Positions 19,940-30,750 of a stretch of 64,000 nt of DNA are shown here, in pieces. The notes under the pieces are model-generated. The model saw only the letters and a list, made by a program, of their open reading frames with translations, ran no database searches and was not told the DNA's origin. Source of the stretch: Linanthus parryae (lineage: Eukaryota; Streptophyta; Magnoliopsida; Ericales; Polemoniaceae); contig JALGPY010000014.1 of NCBI GenBank assembly GCA_023055425.1, forward strand, positions 12,918,501 through 12,982,500, read 5' to 3'. A program made the translations under genes and the position numbers. Every line of letters starts with the position of its first letter. Positions within the stretch are counted from its first letter, which is position 1.

Positions 19940-20025
19940 GCCAGTTTGACTTTTTTTTTCCGAGTCGGTGGACCGATGGCAGTTTTCGTAAATTCTGGCG
20001 CAAGCGTTTTCGGGAAAAAACAGCA

Positions 20026-20035
20026 CTATTTAAAG
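20026..20035 (+). promoter_or_regulatory. TATA-like box of Gypsy LTR
   Basis: CTATTTAAAG is the best TATA match in this part of the LTR. The start of R would be expected about 30 bp downstream. The same box occurs in the 3' LTR at 27613-27622. Confidence 0.5.
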
Positions 20036-20976
20036 ACTCGTCCAGACTCGTTTTGATCATCAACACAAGACAGCACAACCGGAGGAGTCGGAGCATCCCG
20101 AAGAGCACGGAAACGTGAATCCAGATTCAAGACATCTGTTTGCTCTTCTTCTCTCTCATTCAAAAACTGTGTTATTTTACGTTATGAATTTCAGTAGCTA
20201 AACTTTTACCTAGGTTCTCGGTGAACCTAGGGTTTCGTTTTCAGATTAGTTCTACGTTTAGACTATGAATTCATGATTACGTTATCTTAATATCAGCAGC
20301 TTTATCAGTTATTCTGTCTTTGAATTTTACTGTTCATGCATGATCGGAGTAGCTAACCAGAATTGCTACAGACCCGAGCCGGTAGGTGAAAACGTCTGGT
20401 TAGGGTTAGGAAGAGAAGACAGAATTTAGCACCTTACCCCGATGGGCCGACTAGCGAAGGGGAGTTAGGACTAGCCTGAAATCGTTGAGACCAACTGTTA
20501 GAGAATCTGACCCGGGCCATCAGGACAGGTTAGAAACCCTAGCAGCCTTAGAACGAGACTGCAGACTTAGGCAGCTTAACAGGAATCCGAAAGTCTGCAG
20601 GATTGTGATAACGTGCAGGAAAAGAAAAGATACTGCACAATTGGTACGTGGCACGGATAACGAGACTGCTGTGTGTTTTCATGTCAAACGAAGAACGAAA
20701 ATCTGAAGAACCCTAGGGGATCCCGGGACCTAGTATCTCAAACCCTAGTTTTACAACCCTAAGATTATTCAGAAACTTTCACAAAAATATTTACGTTTCA
20801 GTTATTTACGTTCAACCTCTCAAAATATTCCTCCTTTTTACACTATGTTCGTTAAAACTGATTATTAGAAAAACCTGCAAAGTCCTTGTGGGATCGATAA
20901 ACCGAGTCGAAAATACTCTCTATATTACTTGATTCGTATACTTGCGAATAGCACGCTAAATTGCGCATCAAGTTTT

Positions 20977-20994
20977 TGGCGCCGTTGCCGGGGA
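20977..20994 (+). promoter_or_regulatory. Primer-binding site, tRNA-Asp type
   Basis: TGGCGCCGTTGCCGGGGA is the complement expected for the 3' end of plant tRNA-Asp. It lies six bases after the 5' LTR. This primer type is common in Athila/Tat-lineage Gypsy elements. Confidence 0.85.
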
Positions 20995-21113
20995 CTTTTT
21001 AGGGTTTATTTAGTAATCCGAATTAATTTTCAGAGTTTTTATTTTTATTTTATTTTATTTTTTATTTTTATTTTTTGTTATCTCATTGCTCTTGAGATCT
21101 CTACTTTTTCAGG

Positions 21114-23722
21114 ATGGGTGACAATAACGAGAGAACGCCAGAACTGCCCGAGACACGTACTCCAGCCGAGATGGCTCGGTACATCGAGGATCTCATTGCA
21201 GCAGGATTCGCTGCCCGGAGCAACCAGAGGACATACAACCGGTCTGGGAAGGCGTTGGTGGAGAATTTCGAAGTCCCCACGGGGGGGGGGGGGGGCATGA
21301 GCGAGCTATTGTGGTGCCCGAGATCACTGCAGAACACTTTGACATCAAACCCTCCACCATCCAGACTGTTCAGACCCTCTGCCCGTTTCATGGCAAAGCT
21401 GACGAAGACCCGAACGACTTCATCGGGAAGTTCGAGGACTACTGCAACAAAGTCCGGTATAAGGGTGTTGGAGCCGAGGGGCTCATGCTAATACTCTTTC
21501 CATACTGCCTATACGGAGTGGCTAACGACTGGCTAGAATCCCGACCACCCAGGTCCATCACAACGTGGGAGGGGTGTGTCACCGATTTTCTGGCCAAATT
21601 TTACCCCGCCTCCCGGGTCATTCAATTACAAAGCGAGATTTTATCGTTCAAACAGAAGACGGGAGAGACGGTGGTAGACGCATGGGACAGATTGATGAGA
21701 CTTGTGAAAAGATGCCCGAACCACGGTTTCGGAGACCCGAAGATCCTGCAGGTATTCTACCATGCCCTAGACAGGGAGAGTGCTGACAGGATTGACCGAG
21801 AAGCCGGAGGAAATTTTCTGTACCATGTGGACAAGGACGGTGCCTATGAGCTGATGAAGCAATTAGCCAAACAGGACACTCGTCTGTTTGACGATCGCAG
21901 GATCACGGCCCAAGCCGAGCCAGTGGAAGACGACCGGATAGACAATCTGGCCAAGATCGTTCAAGATTTGGTCAAGAAAGTTTACTCAACTGATGCAGTA
22001 GGAAAACCAGATTTGGACACAGCCATCGAGGGGCTCGGAAACGAAGATTCCAATTATGTACAGCAGCAGTGGGATCCGAGCCGGTACAGACCGGGTACGA
22101 GAGACCATCCCGGGTTCCGGTACGGAAACCCGAACGCAGCAGTTTATGCACCGGGGTTCCAGCACAGGCCACCAGCCCAGCAGGCTGCACCGACGCAGCA
22201 GGCTCAGTCGGGCCCATCTGCACAGCAGTACGACGCTCAGATGAAGGAGATCAAGTCCATGTTCCAGACCATGGAGTCCCGGTTCAAGCACATGGACGCC
22301 CTGACAGCCGACGTGCAGATGACCAAAACGTCACTACGCGCTTTGGAGGTACAAGTTGGACAGTTAGCAGAGCAGCTAACGGAGAGACAGCCAGGAAACT
22401 TGCCCTCGAATACAGTGAATAATCCACGTGCTCAGGTCAATGCCATCACCACTCGGAGTGGATTAGCACTACAGGATCCGCCGTATCCTAGCCATGCACG
22501 TGCAGAAAAGTCGAAGGAAATCGAGCGCGAAATATTTGGCCAGGATAACAGCTCAGCCGACCGCCCCCAGCCGAAGGGCTCGGTTGAGAAGGATGCTGTG
22601 CAGAACGAAGAGAAGGAAGCAGAAACGGTACCTGTCTCCAAGGAGGTTCCGTATCCTTTGAAAACACGAAAGAGGGATGATAGCAAGGACTACGCCAGAT
22701 TTCTCGAGATTTTCAAACAGCTGAAGATCAACATACCCTTTGCGGAAGCGTTGGCAAATATGCCCACTTATGCCAAGTTCCTCAAAGATATTTTGTATGG
22801 ACGGAAACGTATGAGCGACTTCGAGACAATAAATCTGACGGCAGAAGTGAGCAACTGTGTGAAGAATGGGCTACCGAGGAAGAGGAAGGACCCTGGCAGT
22901 TTTGTCATCCCGGTGACCCTAGGTAATGCTTACACAGGAAAGGCTCTGTGTGACCTAGGGGCCAGTATCAATCTGATGCCTTTATCGATTTTCAAAACTT
23001 TGAAAATCGGTGAACTCAGGCCCACCAGAATCAAGCTGCAGATGGCGGACAGATCCGTGAAGCAGGCTTACGGAGTTATTGAAGATATTCTGGTGAAAGT
23101 CGGAGAATTGATTTTTCCGGCAGATTTTGTAATTCTAGACATGGAGGCAGGGGACGTACCACTCATTCTGGGCAGACCGTTTCTGGCCACTGGAGAAGCC
23201 ATGATAAACTGCAAGAGTGGAGAACTGACCATGCAGATCAATGAAGACAAGGTGAAGTTCAACGTTTTCAAAAATCTGCAACTACCGAATTATTACGAGC
23301 ATGAAGACATCTTCGCAGTGGAGGTAGTCGAAGAAGGCTGGGAAAACGAGGAGATGGATGAGCTTTGGGAAGAAATTGACAGAGTGGACAGAGAGAACGA
23401 GGAGAGATTCCAGGAGGAGCAGGCCATGCAAACTGAAAACCGGACCAGTTTACAGCTGGACGAAAAAGGTGGGCAGAATTTGGCCCTGGTCCCGTCACTC
23501 AAAGAGCCACCAACCCGAGAGCTTAAACCGCTCCCGAGCCATCAGACTTCGGCACAACCAAAGCAGTTTCAAGAAGGGCAGAAAGCACTTCACGGCGAGT
23601 CTCGGATGCAGCTTGTCCCGGAAAAATTGAGATCTCGGTGGGTGAGCGGAAACCGGGTCAAGCCATATTTGGGCCCGGAAGCAGACGTTAAGGTACACCC
23701 TGGCGGTTTTGACGTCCCTTGA
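21114..23722 (+). CDS. Gag-protease polyprotein of the Gypsy element, frame broken at a G run
   Basis: The likely start is ATG 21114 (MGDNNERTPELPETRTPAE), just after the leader. The first 56 or so codons are in another frame from the main 803-codon frame (21311-23722). The shift falls at a run of 15 G (21281-21295), so one base of slippage or an assembly error explains it. The main frame has a retrotransposon Gag core (about residues 57-100 of that frame, PYCLYGVANDWLES and DFLAKFYP), a Q/P-rich linker, and a retropepsin-like domain with CDLGASINLMPLS near residue 545 and LILGRPFLATG near 620. The DLGAS variant in place of DTGAS is usual for this lineage. An acidic region follows. The frame ends without pol. 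Confidence 0.85.
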
Positions 23723-26430
23723 GCAAACATGAGGTAACCGGGTCGGGCCGTCGACCGTAAATTACAAGCGCTGGTTGGGAGGCAACCCAACGTAGTAAGT
23801 TTAAATTATTTCAGGTTTATTTTCAGTTTTGAATTTTGAGAGAGGTAAGATGAGTGGGTATTGACTTTGAATTGAGCGTGTGCAGATACAGCAAAACAGA
23901 GAACATGCAGTGAAAGGGAAAGAGGACGAAAGAAAAAAAAAATACTCCGCTGGTTGCGTATATACGCAACCCTGCGTATATACGCAACCAGGGGAGAATT
24001 TTTATCAAAAAAAAAAAAAAATTACCTGCTGTTTGCGTATATACGCAGGGTTGCGTATATACGCAGTCAGCAGCGAAAATTTCAGAACTTTAAAAAAAAA
24101 AAAAAAAAAAAAATGAAAAATTATTTTTGTTGCTGACTGCGTATATACGCAGCCAGCAGTGAAAATATGGCATTTAAAAAAAAAAAAAAAAAAAAAACTT
24201 TTTCAAATTGCTCCCTGTTTGCGTATATACGCAGTACTGCGTATATACGCAGGCAGAAGAAGAAAAAAAAAAATATTTTTTTTCGGACAGCAGCACGTTT
24301 TTGCCCCATTTTTCTCTCTCTACCTCCATACACAGATCCGTGGAGTTTGAAGCGAATTCAGAAAATTTCGTAGAAGGAAAGGCAGATTTTCAAAATCTTG
24401 AAGAATCGACCCCGGTGTGTTCTGGCACACTCGACCGTCACAGGGACTCGTACGAGTTGGGGATTTTTCAGGAACAGTTTTTCTGCAGAACCGAGCAATC
24501 GACCCCGGTGTACGGAAGTATACTCGACCATATGGGAGCACATTGTCAAACACAATGGTTCTCGGGGATTGCACGTTTGAAGAGAGCACATAGAGCCCGG
24601 AAGGTTGACAACTTCCGTCGAGAAATTTTTCGGCAACCGGTCAGCGGTTTTTCTCCACCGGGATCTGCGAAAAGTTCCGCACCTGTAAGAACTGACTCTG
24701 GGTGCACAGGTTCAATTTCTGTCTCTCGCTTTATTTTTCTGCGTATGCTGCCAGTTGTTCCCATTCGATGGGGCAAGCCAGCTCATCCAATCCAGATTGT
24801 ATGCCTAATGATTAGTACCATGAGGGCATGGCACCATCCAGTGTGGGGGTGGTGGCGTTGTAACTGCATTACGTTTTATTAAAAAAAAATTAATTAAAAA
24901 AATTGAAAATTTTGAGACTGGGTGAAGGATTTAGCTTAAAACTGGAGAGAGCTTAATGATAGAAAATTTCCCGAAATGGACGAACTTAAGTGAGGAAGAG
25001 CTGCGAGAATCTGTCTAGGGGAGTTAATAGAGCCAATGCACTTCAGAAAACGCAAGTAGCTGTCTCCCGAGCAATGTATCCGACTAGCTGCTAGACCACC
25101 GTCACCAGGTAGTCGTCAACCCGCCATCACGGTCACCACATCATTTGGTGGAGTGATAGGCCATAGGGGACCTCACGTCCTGTCTCGCGCCTTAGGTCCA
25201 CTAGTGAGCCCCGTTGATCCATTAATCCTTTTTCTTGGTAACCGTTTGACCTAGGAAGCCGTTTTTTGATACTCGCATCATTGTTAGTATTTTTACCCTT
25301 CCTACGCGTCATGGCACGAGGGAGTTGAGTTGAGGGGGATTTTCTGGGGTAGAGCAGAATTGTCATATTTGATAGTGGATGAGCTTCATTGTTATATTTG
25401 AGGGTGTGTAAGGGTGAGATAGTGACGGCAGCACACTTCGGTGTGGCGGTGACTCACGACATTACACCGTGAGCACAGGAGGAGAGCCGTAGTGCGTAAA
25501 TTTTCCGCACGACATGGGGAACTTGGGGTTGACAGGGTTATTGGAGGACGCGCTGTGCGATTTAGACATCCTTGTAGAAAGGAGGATCGGTTGGAAAAGC
25601 GCAAATATTTTACAGATTGACTACATGGTTCGAAATTAGTGTGGGGGTGGTTGTTTCAGATTTTATTTCAGTATTTTTCTGCCACCCCACGTTTTTGGTT
25701 TATCATAGAGTTGGCCTGGTTTATATTGTTTATTGTGTTGCCCCGCAAAAAAAAAAAAAAAAAAAAAAAAAAAATAAAATGAAAAAAAAAGAATAAGAAA
25801 AGAAAAAAAAACGAACAAAAAAAATATCAAAGGCAGAAAATTCAGGGTGCTTGATTGATTTTATTTCAAAACGTCGGGCCGGCAATTTTTATCACAGTTT
25901 CACATTTGTTCACAGTTGTGGCCGCGAGAACGGCAGTTACACCGGGACTGGGGAAATTGAGTGTCTAGAATCTTAGGTGATTTGGGTCAGTTTCCGTCAT
26001 CTTGGTGAGGGAGTGTGAGATTGGGGTATGTGTGAGTGTGCTGTGACGTTTAGGACATCGCTTCTAAATGACTTATCCTACCGTCCCCAAGCCGGCAGAT
26101 TTACATTACACCCGGAGTAAAAGCACGTAAGGTGTGCGTTAAGGATGCGTTCGGTTTGCGTGCAAATGCGGAAGTAAGTGGTGTTCGTGCTTGTTCCTAA
26201 CCTAGGCTGGCCGCGAGTTCTTCCGATCACCGCATTTTCTGAAATTTAGGGGAATATGAGAACTTGATGATGTTCAGTTTGAGTTGAAGAGATTGCCCAG
26301 TCTCACCAAAAATATACACTGTTTTATCATAATAATTATGTTTTTAAATAAGTGCAGTTACACCGCTCTGGATTGATTCGGGATAATATGCATTGGTAGT
26401 ATATTGCTGGAGTTTGCTCGGGACGAGCAA
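23723..26430 (+). other. Non-coding internal region of the Gypsy element
   Basis: It has no pol domains in any frame. It holds seven palindromes (23955-24251), long A runs, a pair of related repeats (24403 and 24497) and extra GTGTGGGGGT motifs near 24841 and 25639. Non-autonomous Athila-like elements often have long non-coding interiors, and packaging or dimerisation signals would be expected somewhere here. Confidence 0.65.
23955..24251. repeat. Internal palindrome cluster
   Basis: Seven copies of TGCGTATATACGCA start at 23955, 23973, 24034, 24052, 24138, 24220 and 24238. Three pairs are spaced exactly 18 bp. Flanking bases extend several copies into longer hairpins, for example TGCTG and CAGCA around 24131-24156. 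A runs of 14-20 separate the groups. Confidence 0.8.
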
Positions 26431-26435
26431 AGTTT

Positions 26436-26449
26436 AGTGTGGGGGTATT
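26436..26449 (+). promoter_or_regulatory. Polypurine tract of the Gypsy element
   Basis: The sequence agtgtgggggtatt lies directly before the 3' LTR. The GTGTGGGGGT core is the usual plus-strand primer region in Athila-type elements. Confidence 0.65.
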
Positions 26450-28557
26450 TGATAACGCCCAAATAGGGGTTATTTTATAGCCTGAAAAGATGTGTATGTG
26501 TGCTGGAAAGCCGCGTTTTAGCCAGAATTTACCCTCGGAAAGCCTCGGTTTTAGGAACGAGACGTTTATTTGCTCTTCGTGAATTTCTGCATGTTTTGTA
26601 CTTTTATTGGATATGATCGCGGGTTTTTTTCATGTTTTTACAGGAACAGGTTCGGAAAGTGCATTGGGATGCGTGCCGAGACAGAATCGGGTTCGCCTCG
26701 GGAAACGTGCAGAAAATGCTCTGAGCTGGATTTGACCGAGACTGGTACAAGGGAGAGCGGAATGGAAAACGGAAAGACTGGAGGAAAAACGAGCAGTGAA
26801 AACCGACCGAGGAAGCTGAAAACGCCAAAACCGAGAATCACCGGGACGCGCTCGGTTGACGATATCTTGAGCTTGACTTGGAATTTTGAAGTGAAACCAG
26901 GGGCAAAAGAACGGAGACGTCAAGGGCTTTTCGAAAACAGGTTATAATGCTGAAACGGAGTCCGGCCGAAAAACCGACTCCCGTCACGTGTTGGTCCCAG
27001 TAAGGCCACGCCCGAGTAAGGGGTCTCGGTTCCCGGTGTCCAGAGTCAGGAGCAACTATTTCATGTTTGTGACGATTTCCGGGACAATTTTGGCCTAGGG
27101 GTATTTTGGTCATTTTGGCACCGGGCCCGGGTTTCCGAAGTTAAGTTCAGATTTTGTCTCCCAAATTCAGTCAGCAGTTTTCCTATGTCCAGAGTCAGGA
27201 TTGGGCAGAATTCGGAGCGGTTTTGACCCAGGGGTATTTTGGTAATTTTGACAAATTTCGGGTCAAAACGCAAGACGGGAACACGGGAAAGCAGGAAGAC
27301 ACCGAGGAAGGAAAACTGGAAATTTCAGGCAGAAGAGTGGGACCCAGGAGACCCAACCGGGCCCACCAAAGGACCAAGCAGGGCCTCCTCTCCACCCCCC
27401 TGCCTGCGTATATACGCAGGCCTGCGTATATACGCAGCCTTGCGTATATACGCAGGCAGGAGGGGGAGAGGGGGAGGTGGTTATATGCTCTGGTTGCGTA
27501 TATACGCAACCCTGCGTATATACGCAGCCAGTTTGACTTTTTTTTTCCGAGTCGGTGGACCGATGGCAGTTTTCGTAAATTCTGGCGCAAGCGTTTTCGG
27601 GAAAAAACAGCACTATTTAAAGACTCGTCCAGACTCGTTTTGATCATCAACACAAGACAGCACAACCGGAGGAGTCGGAGCATCCCGAAGAGCACGGAAA
27701 CGTGAATCCAGATTCAAGACATCTGTTTGCTCTTCTTCTCTCTCATTCAAAAACTGTGTTATTTTACGTTATGAATTTCAGTAGCTAAACTTTTACCTAG
27801 GTTCTCGGTGAACCTAGGGTTTCGTTTTCAGATTAGTTCTACGTTTAGACTATGAATTCATGATTACGTTATCTTAATATCAGCAGCTTTATCAGTTATT
27901 CTGTCTTTGAATTTTACTGTTCATGCATGATCGGAGTAGCTAACCAGAATTGCTACAGACCCGAGCCGGTAGGTGAAAACGTCTGGTTAGGGTTAGGAAG
28001 AGAAGACAGAATTTAGCACCTTACCCCGATGGGCCGACTAGCGAAGGGGAGTTAGGACTAGCCTGAAATCGTTGAGACCAACTGTTAGAGAATCTGACCC
28101 GGGCCATCAGGACAGGTTAGAAACCCTAGCAGCCTTAGAACGAGACTGCAGACTTAGGCAGCTTAACAGGAATCCGAAAGTCTGCAGGATTGTGATAACG
28201 TGCAGGAAAAGAAAAGATACTGCACAATTGGTACGTGGCACGGATAACGAGACTGCTGTGTGTTTTCATGTCAAACGAAGAACGAAAATCTGAAGAACCC
28301 TAGGGGATCCCGGGACCTAGTATCTCAAACCCTAGTTTTACAACCCTAAGATTATTCAGAAACTTTCACAAAAATATTTACGTTTCAGTTATTTACGTTC
28401 AACCTCTCAAAATATTCCTCCTTTTTACACTATGTTCGTTAAAACTGATTATTAGAAAAACCTGCAAAGTCCTTGTGGGATCGATAAACCGAGTCGAAAA
28501 TACTCTCTATATTACTTGATTCGTATACTTGCGAATAGCACGCTAAATTGCGCATCA
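26450..28557 (+). repeat. Gypsy 3' LTR
   Basis: Same length and ends as the 5' LTR, offset by 7587 bp. All short frames seen in one LTR recur unchanged in the other, which supports identity. Its palindromes start at 27405, 27423, 27441, 27495 and 27513. Confidence 0.95.
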
Positions 28558-28678
28558 GTTGCGCCGGCTCCGAACTTGGTTTTGGGAAGAAACATCACCG
28601 GCTACTCTCTCTGCCAACAGTCCGATCTATCTACCTCCGTCGATCGTTCTTACTCCAACCCAACATTTCAAGGTAGAT
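28558..28678 (+). other. Exon-like stretch split by the Gypsy insertion, right part
   Basis: It continues from GTTGC to catttcaag before a donor-like GTAGATTT. The following 450 bp look like an intron or leader, with no recognised protein. Confidence 0.4.
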
Positions 28679-29124
28679 TTAACTACCATCTCTTTCTCTC
28701 TCTGTTGGGTCAAATCTGTTGAATTAGACTAAACCTTTTCAGTACTGTCTGTATGTTGAACCAATTTGTTGAAGATTTGATTTGGGGTAGTCATGGATCT
28801 GGGTTTTCAATTGATGATAAATTTGAAATCAGATGGAATATTGGAGCTTAGTTTGGTTTATGATGATGGTTCACACCTGAAACTACAGAATCGTGGTTCG
28901 ATTCTGGTACAAAATTGATTCGGATGGCGATGAAGATTACCATAGCGTTCAAGGTTGTATGTGGGTTTGAGCTTCAGAAACTAGGTTTGAAGTATGGATT
29001 CAACAATCGCTGGACCACAAGGATAGGTATACAAGTTGAGATCAGTTGGAGGAGGTACTGTGGGTTCCGTTGGGTAAGAATTGAAGGAACTCCTGGAACC
29101 AAGTCTGATAACCCTCGTGTTTGG

Positions 29125-30007
29125 GTTATCAAAGTTTGATACGTATCGTGTATCGATAGTAGGATTTTCGTATCGTGTATCGTATCGTATCGCGTATCGG
29201 AACGATACGCACACCCTTTTTAAAGCAACTTAAAAAATATATACTGACCCTTTTAGTGAAGACTTTATTGGTTGTATCTGGCATTTACTTAGTCTAACCA
29301 GCACGTATTAACATTTTTGGTATGCAGCTAGACTTATAGAGTCCCATTGTAAGGGGATGTTAATATATTTTGACCTCATGTCCAATAATGAATCGCATAT
29401 TCACATTACATAAGTGAGAATAATAATGAATTAGAAGAATTGAGTGGACTATCAGTTATATGTGGGGTATATCTATGTGGCATCGTATTAGTAGTTAAAT
29501 AATTTTGCTTATGTGTGGCAAAAGCACCCGATTAAATGGAACATAAAACTGGAATACTAAAGTTCGGGATCAATAATCAGTACTCACTTCGAACACAACT
29601 GTATTCCACTAGAGTCATGTAAATAGAACAATTTGTCTTCTATCTTGCATTTTCTTCTTCAGTCTTTCTCTTCTAAAGGCTAGGTCAATTATCAAGAATT
29701 CAAGACAATTTAGTTGTTTGATTAGCAAGATTGAGGCAAAGCTAGAGAAGTAGGACCACCTAACAAAATATTCATATGATCCATGTAATACGAAGTTCTA
29801 TATCAATAGGTTCTAACAAACCTAGACCAATTTCAGTTCTCAAACGTATCGTGTATCGCACGATACGTATCGTATCGGATGTGTATCGCTCGATATAGTT
29901 TGATACACTTTCATTAGCGATACAGTGAACGATACGTAACGCTGATGGCATGTACCGTATCGTATCGTACGATACGTATCGAGTATCGCTTGATACTGAT
30001 AACAGAG
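29125..30007. mobile_element. Second copy of the GTATCG TIR element
   Basis: It has the same ends as the copy in the DC1 gene (GTTATCA at 29125 and TGATAAC at 29997-30003) and the same GTATCG-rich subterminal zones, and it aligns over nearly its whole length by eye. It lacks a duplicated phrase, ggggtatatctatgtg, that copy one has internally. No clear target duplication. It is nested inside the large MULE. Confidence 0.65.
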
Positions 30008-30596
30008 GTCTCACGAATCTGAAGGAGAAAGGAACATGTCTGAAGAAGAAACGGATCTGAAGGAGGAGGAATGGATCTCAAGGATTCTGTGTTGTATCTA
30101 TAATTTCTTTTTGAAATCAGTATCTTCAATTGAATTTGATTTGAGAACTTGTTTGTAATTGTATCTTCAATTGAACTTAATTTTCTATAGATAAGTATAT
30201 ATGTTGGGTTATCTGCTTGATTTTGTCTAATATCTTTAATTTTTCTTCAATTTTTCATTTTTAAAATAGGTATCTTCAATTGAATTTGATATGGGTAGAT
30301 CGGGTGTGGTGAGATGAAACAAATTTGGGGTTGTTGTTTTGTTGGTAGGCTGATTTTGTTGTTCTTTGTTGTTGTGGTGGTGGTGGTGGTGGTGGAGGTG
30401 GTGGTGTTCAAGAACACCAAGAATGGTGGTCTAGAACACTTGGAACACAAAAAACAAAAACACTATAAACACAAAAATACAAGTAGGGATAAAATGGTCA
30501 TAAAAAAGACAAACTGCACCCCCATACTAATTTATTGTAACAGAAGGGTGCTATCTGTCTAACGTCTATCCATGACAGGGGTTTTTTTTGTCTCTG

Positions 30597-30682
30597 ACAG
30601 GGGTGGTTTTCGTATATCCCCGAACACGAGGGTTATTTTTGTATATAACCCAAACACGAGGGGTAGCTTTTGTCTTTTACCC
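30597..30682 (-). repeat. MULE right terminal inverted repeat
   Basis: It ends TGTCTTTTACCC next to TAGATAAAT. A second partial unit (gacaggggttttttttgtct) lies just inside it. Confidence 0.9.
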
Positions 30683-30708
30683 TAGATAAATAGATAGATA
30701 GATATATC

Positions 30709-30750
30709 TGTGAGTTCCTAACAGCTCTTTCCCGTGAGCTTCAACAAAAA
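30709..30750. repeat. Direct repeat flanking the 12-kb MULE, right copy
   Basis: It matches 18234-18275. With the GATA runs on both sides, it implies a tandem duplication at the locus before the MULE landed between the copies. Confidence 0.85.

Larger units (their letters stand above)
18863..20970 (+). repeat. Gypsy 5' LTR
   Basis: Starts TGATAACGCCC, ends TTGCGCATCA, 2108 bp. It contains five palindromes TGCGTATATACGCA upstream of a TATA-like box. It appears identical to the 3' LTR. Confidence 0.95.
18863..28557 (+). mobile_element. Gypsy LTR retrotransposon, non-autonomous, Athila-like
   Basis: A 9695-bp element with 2108-bp LTRs (18863-20970 and 26450-28557), both starting TGATAACGCC and ending TGCGCATCA. 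The target duplication GTTGC is perfect (18858-18862 and 28558-28562). It has a primer-binding site matching tRNA-Asp, a gag-protease frame and a polypurine tract. There is no reverse transcriptase, RNase H or integrase in the 2.7 kb after gag. The LTRs appear identical by eye, so it is very young and must have moved using proteins from another element. Confidence 0.9.
18339..30682. mobile_element. Large Mutator-like element carrying gene fragments (Pack-MULE type)
   Basis: The outer ends are inverted repeats of about 85 bp (18339-18423 and 30597-30682), starting GGGTAAAAGACAAAA. They are flanked by a perfect 9-bp target duplication, TAGATAAAT (18330-18338 and 30683-30691), the size typical of Mutator-like elements. 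No transposase is visible, so it is non-autonomous. It carries a recognisable eEF1B-type first exon with its 5' leader, an unidentified exon-like stretch split by a retrotransposon, a 9.7-kb Gypsy element (18863-28557) and a GTATCG element (29125-30007). Without the Gypsy element and its duplicated bases it would be about 2.6 kb. Confidence 0.85.

Noticed and set aside
19567..20118. Open frames in both LTRs with repeated LRIYAG or AYIR peptides
   Set aside because: The repeats are translations of the DNA palindrome TGCGTATATACGCA. The frames occur on both strands of the LTR and do not resemble a protein.
19818..24251. CRISPR-like array of short repeats
   Set aside because: The repeats are palindromes inside a plant retrotransposon with no unique equal-length spacers, in a plant genome.
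24208..24882. 224-codon frame after the gag gene
   Set aside because: It starts in the palindrome cluster and shows no retrotransposon or other domain. Probably chance in a young non-coding interior.
29125..30007. Terminal repeat of an LTR element
   Set aside because: The ends are inverted (GTTATCA and TGATAAC) with inverted subterminal words, and there is no primer site or purine tract, so a DNA transposon fits better.
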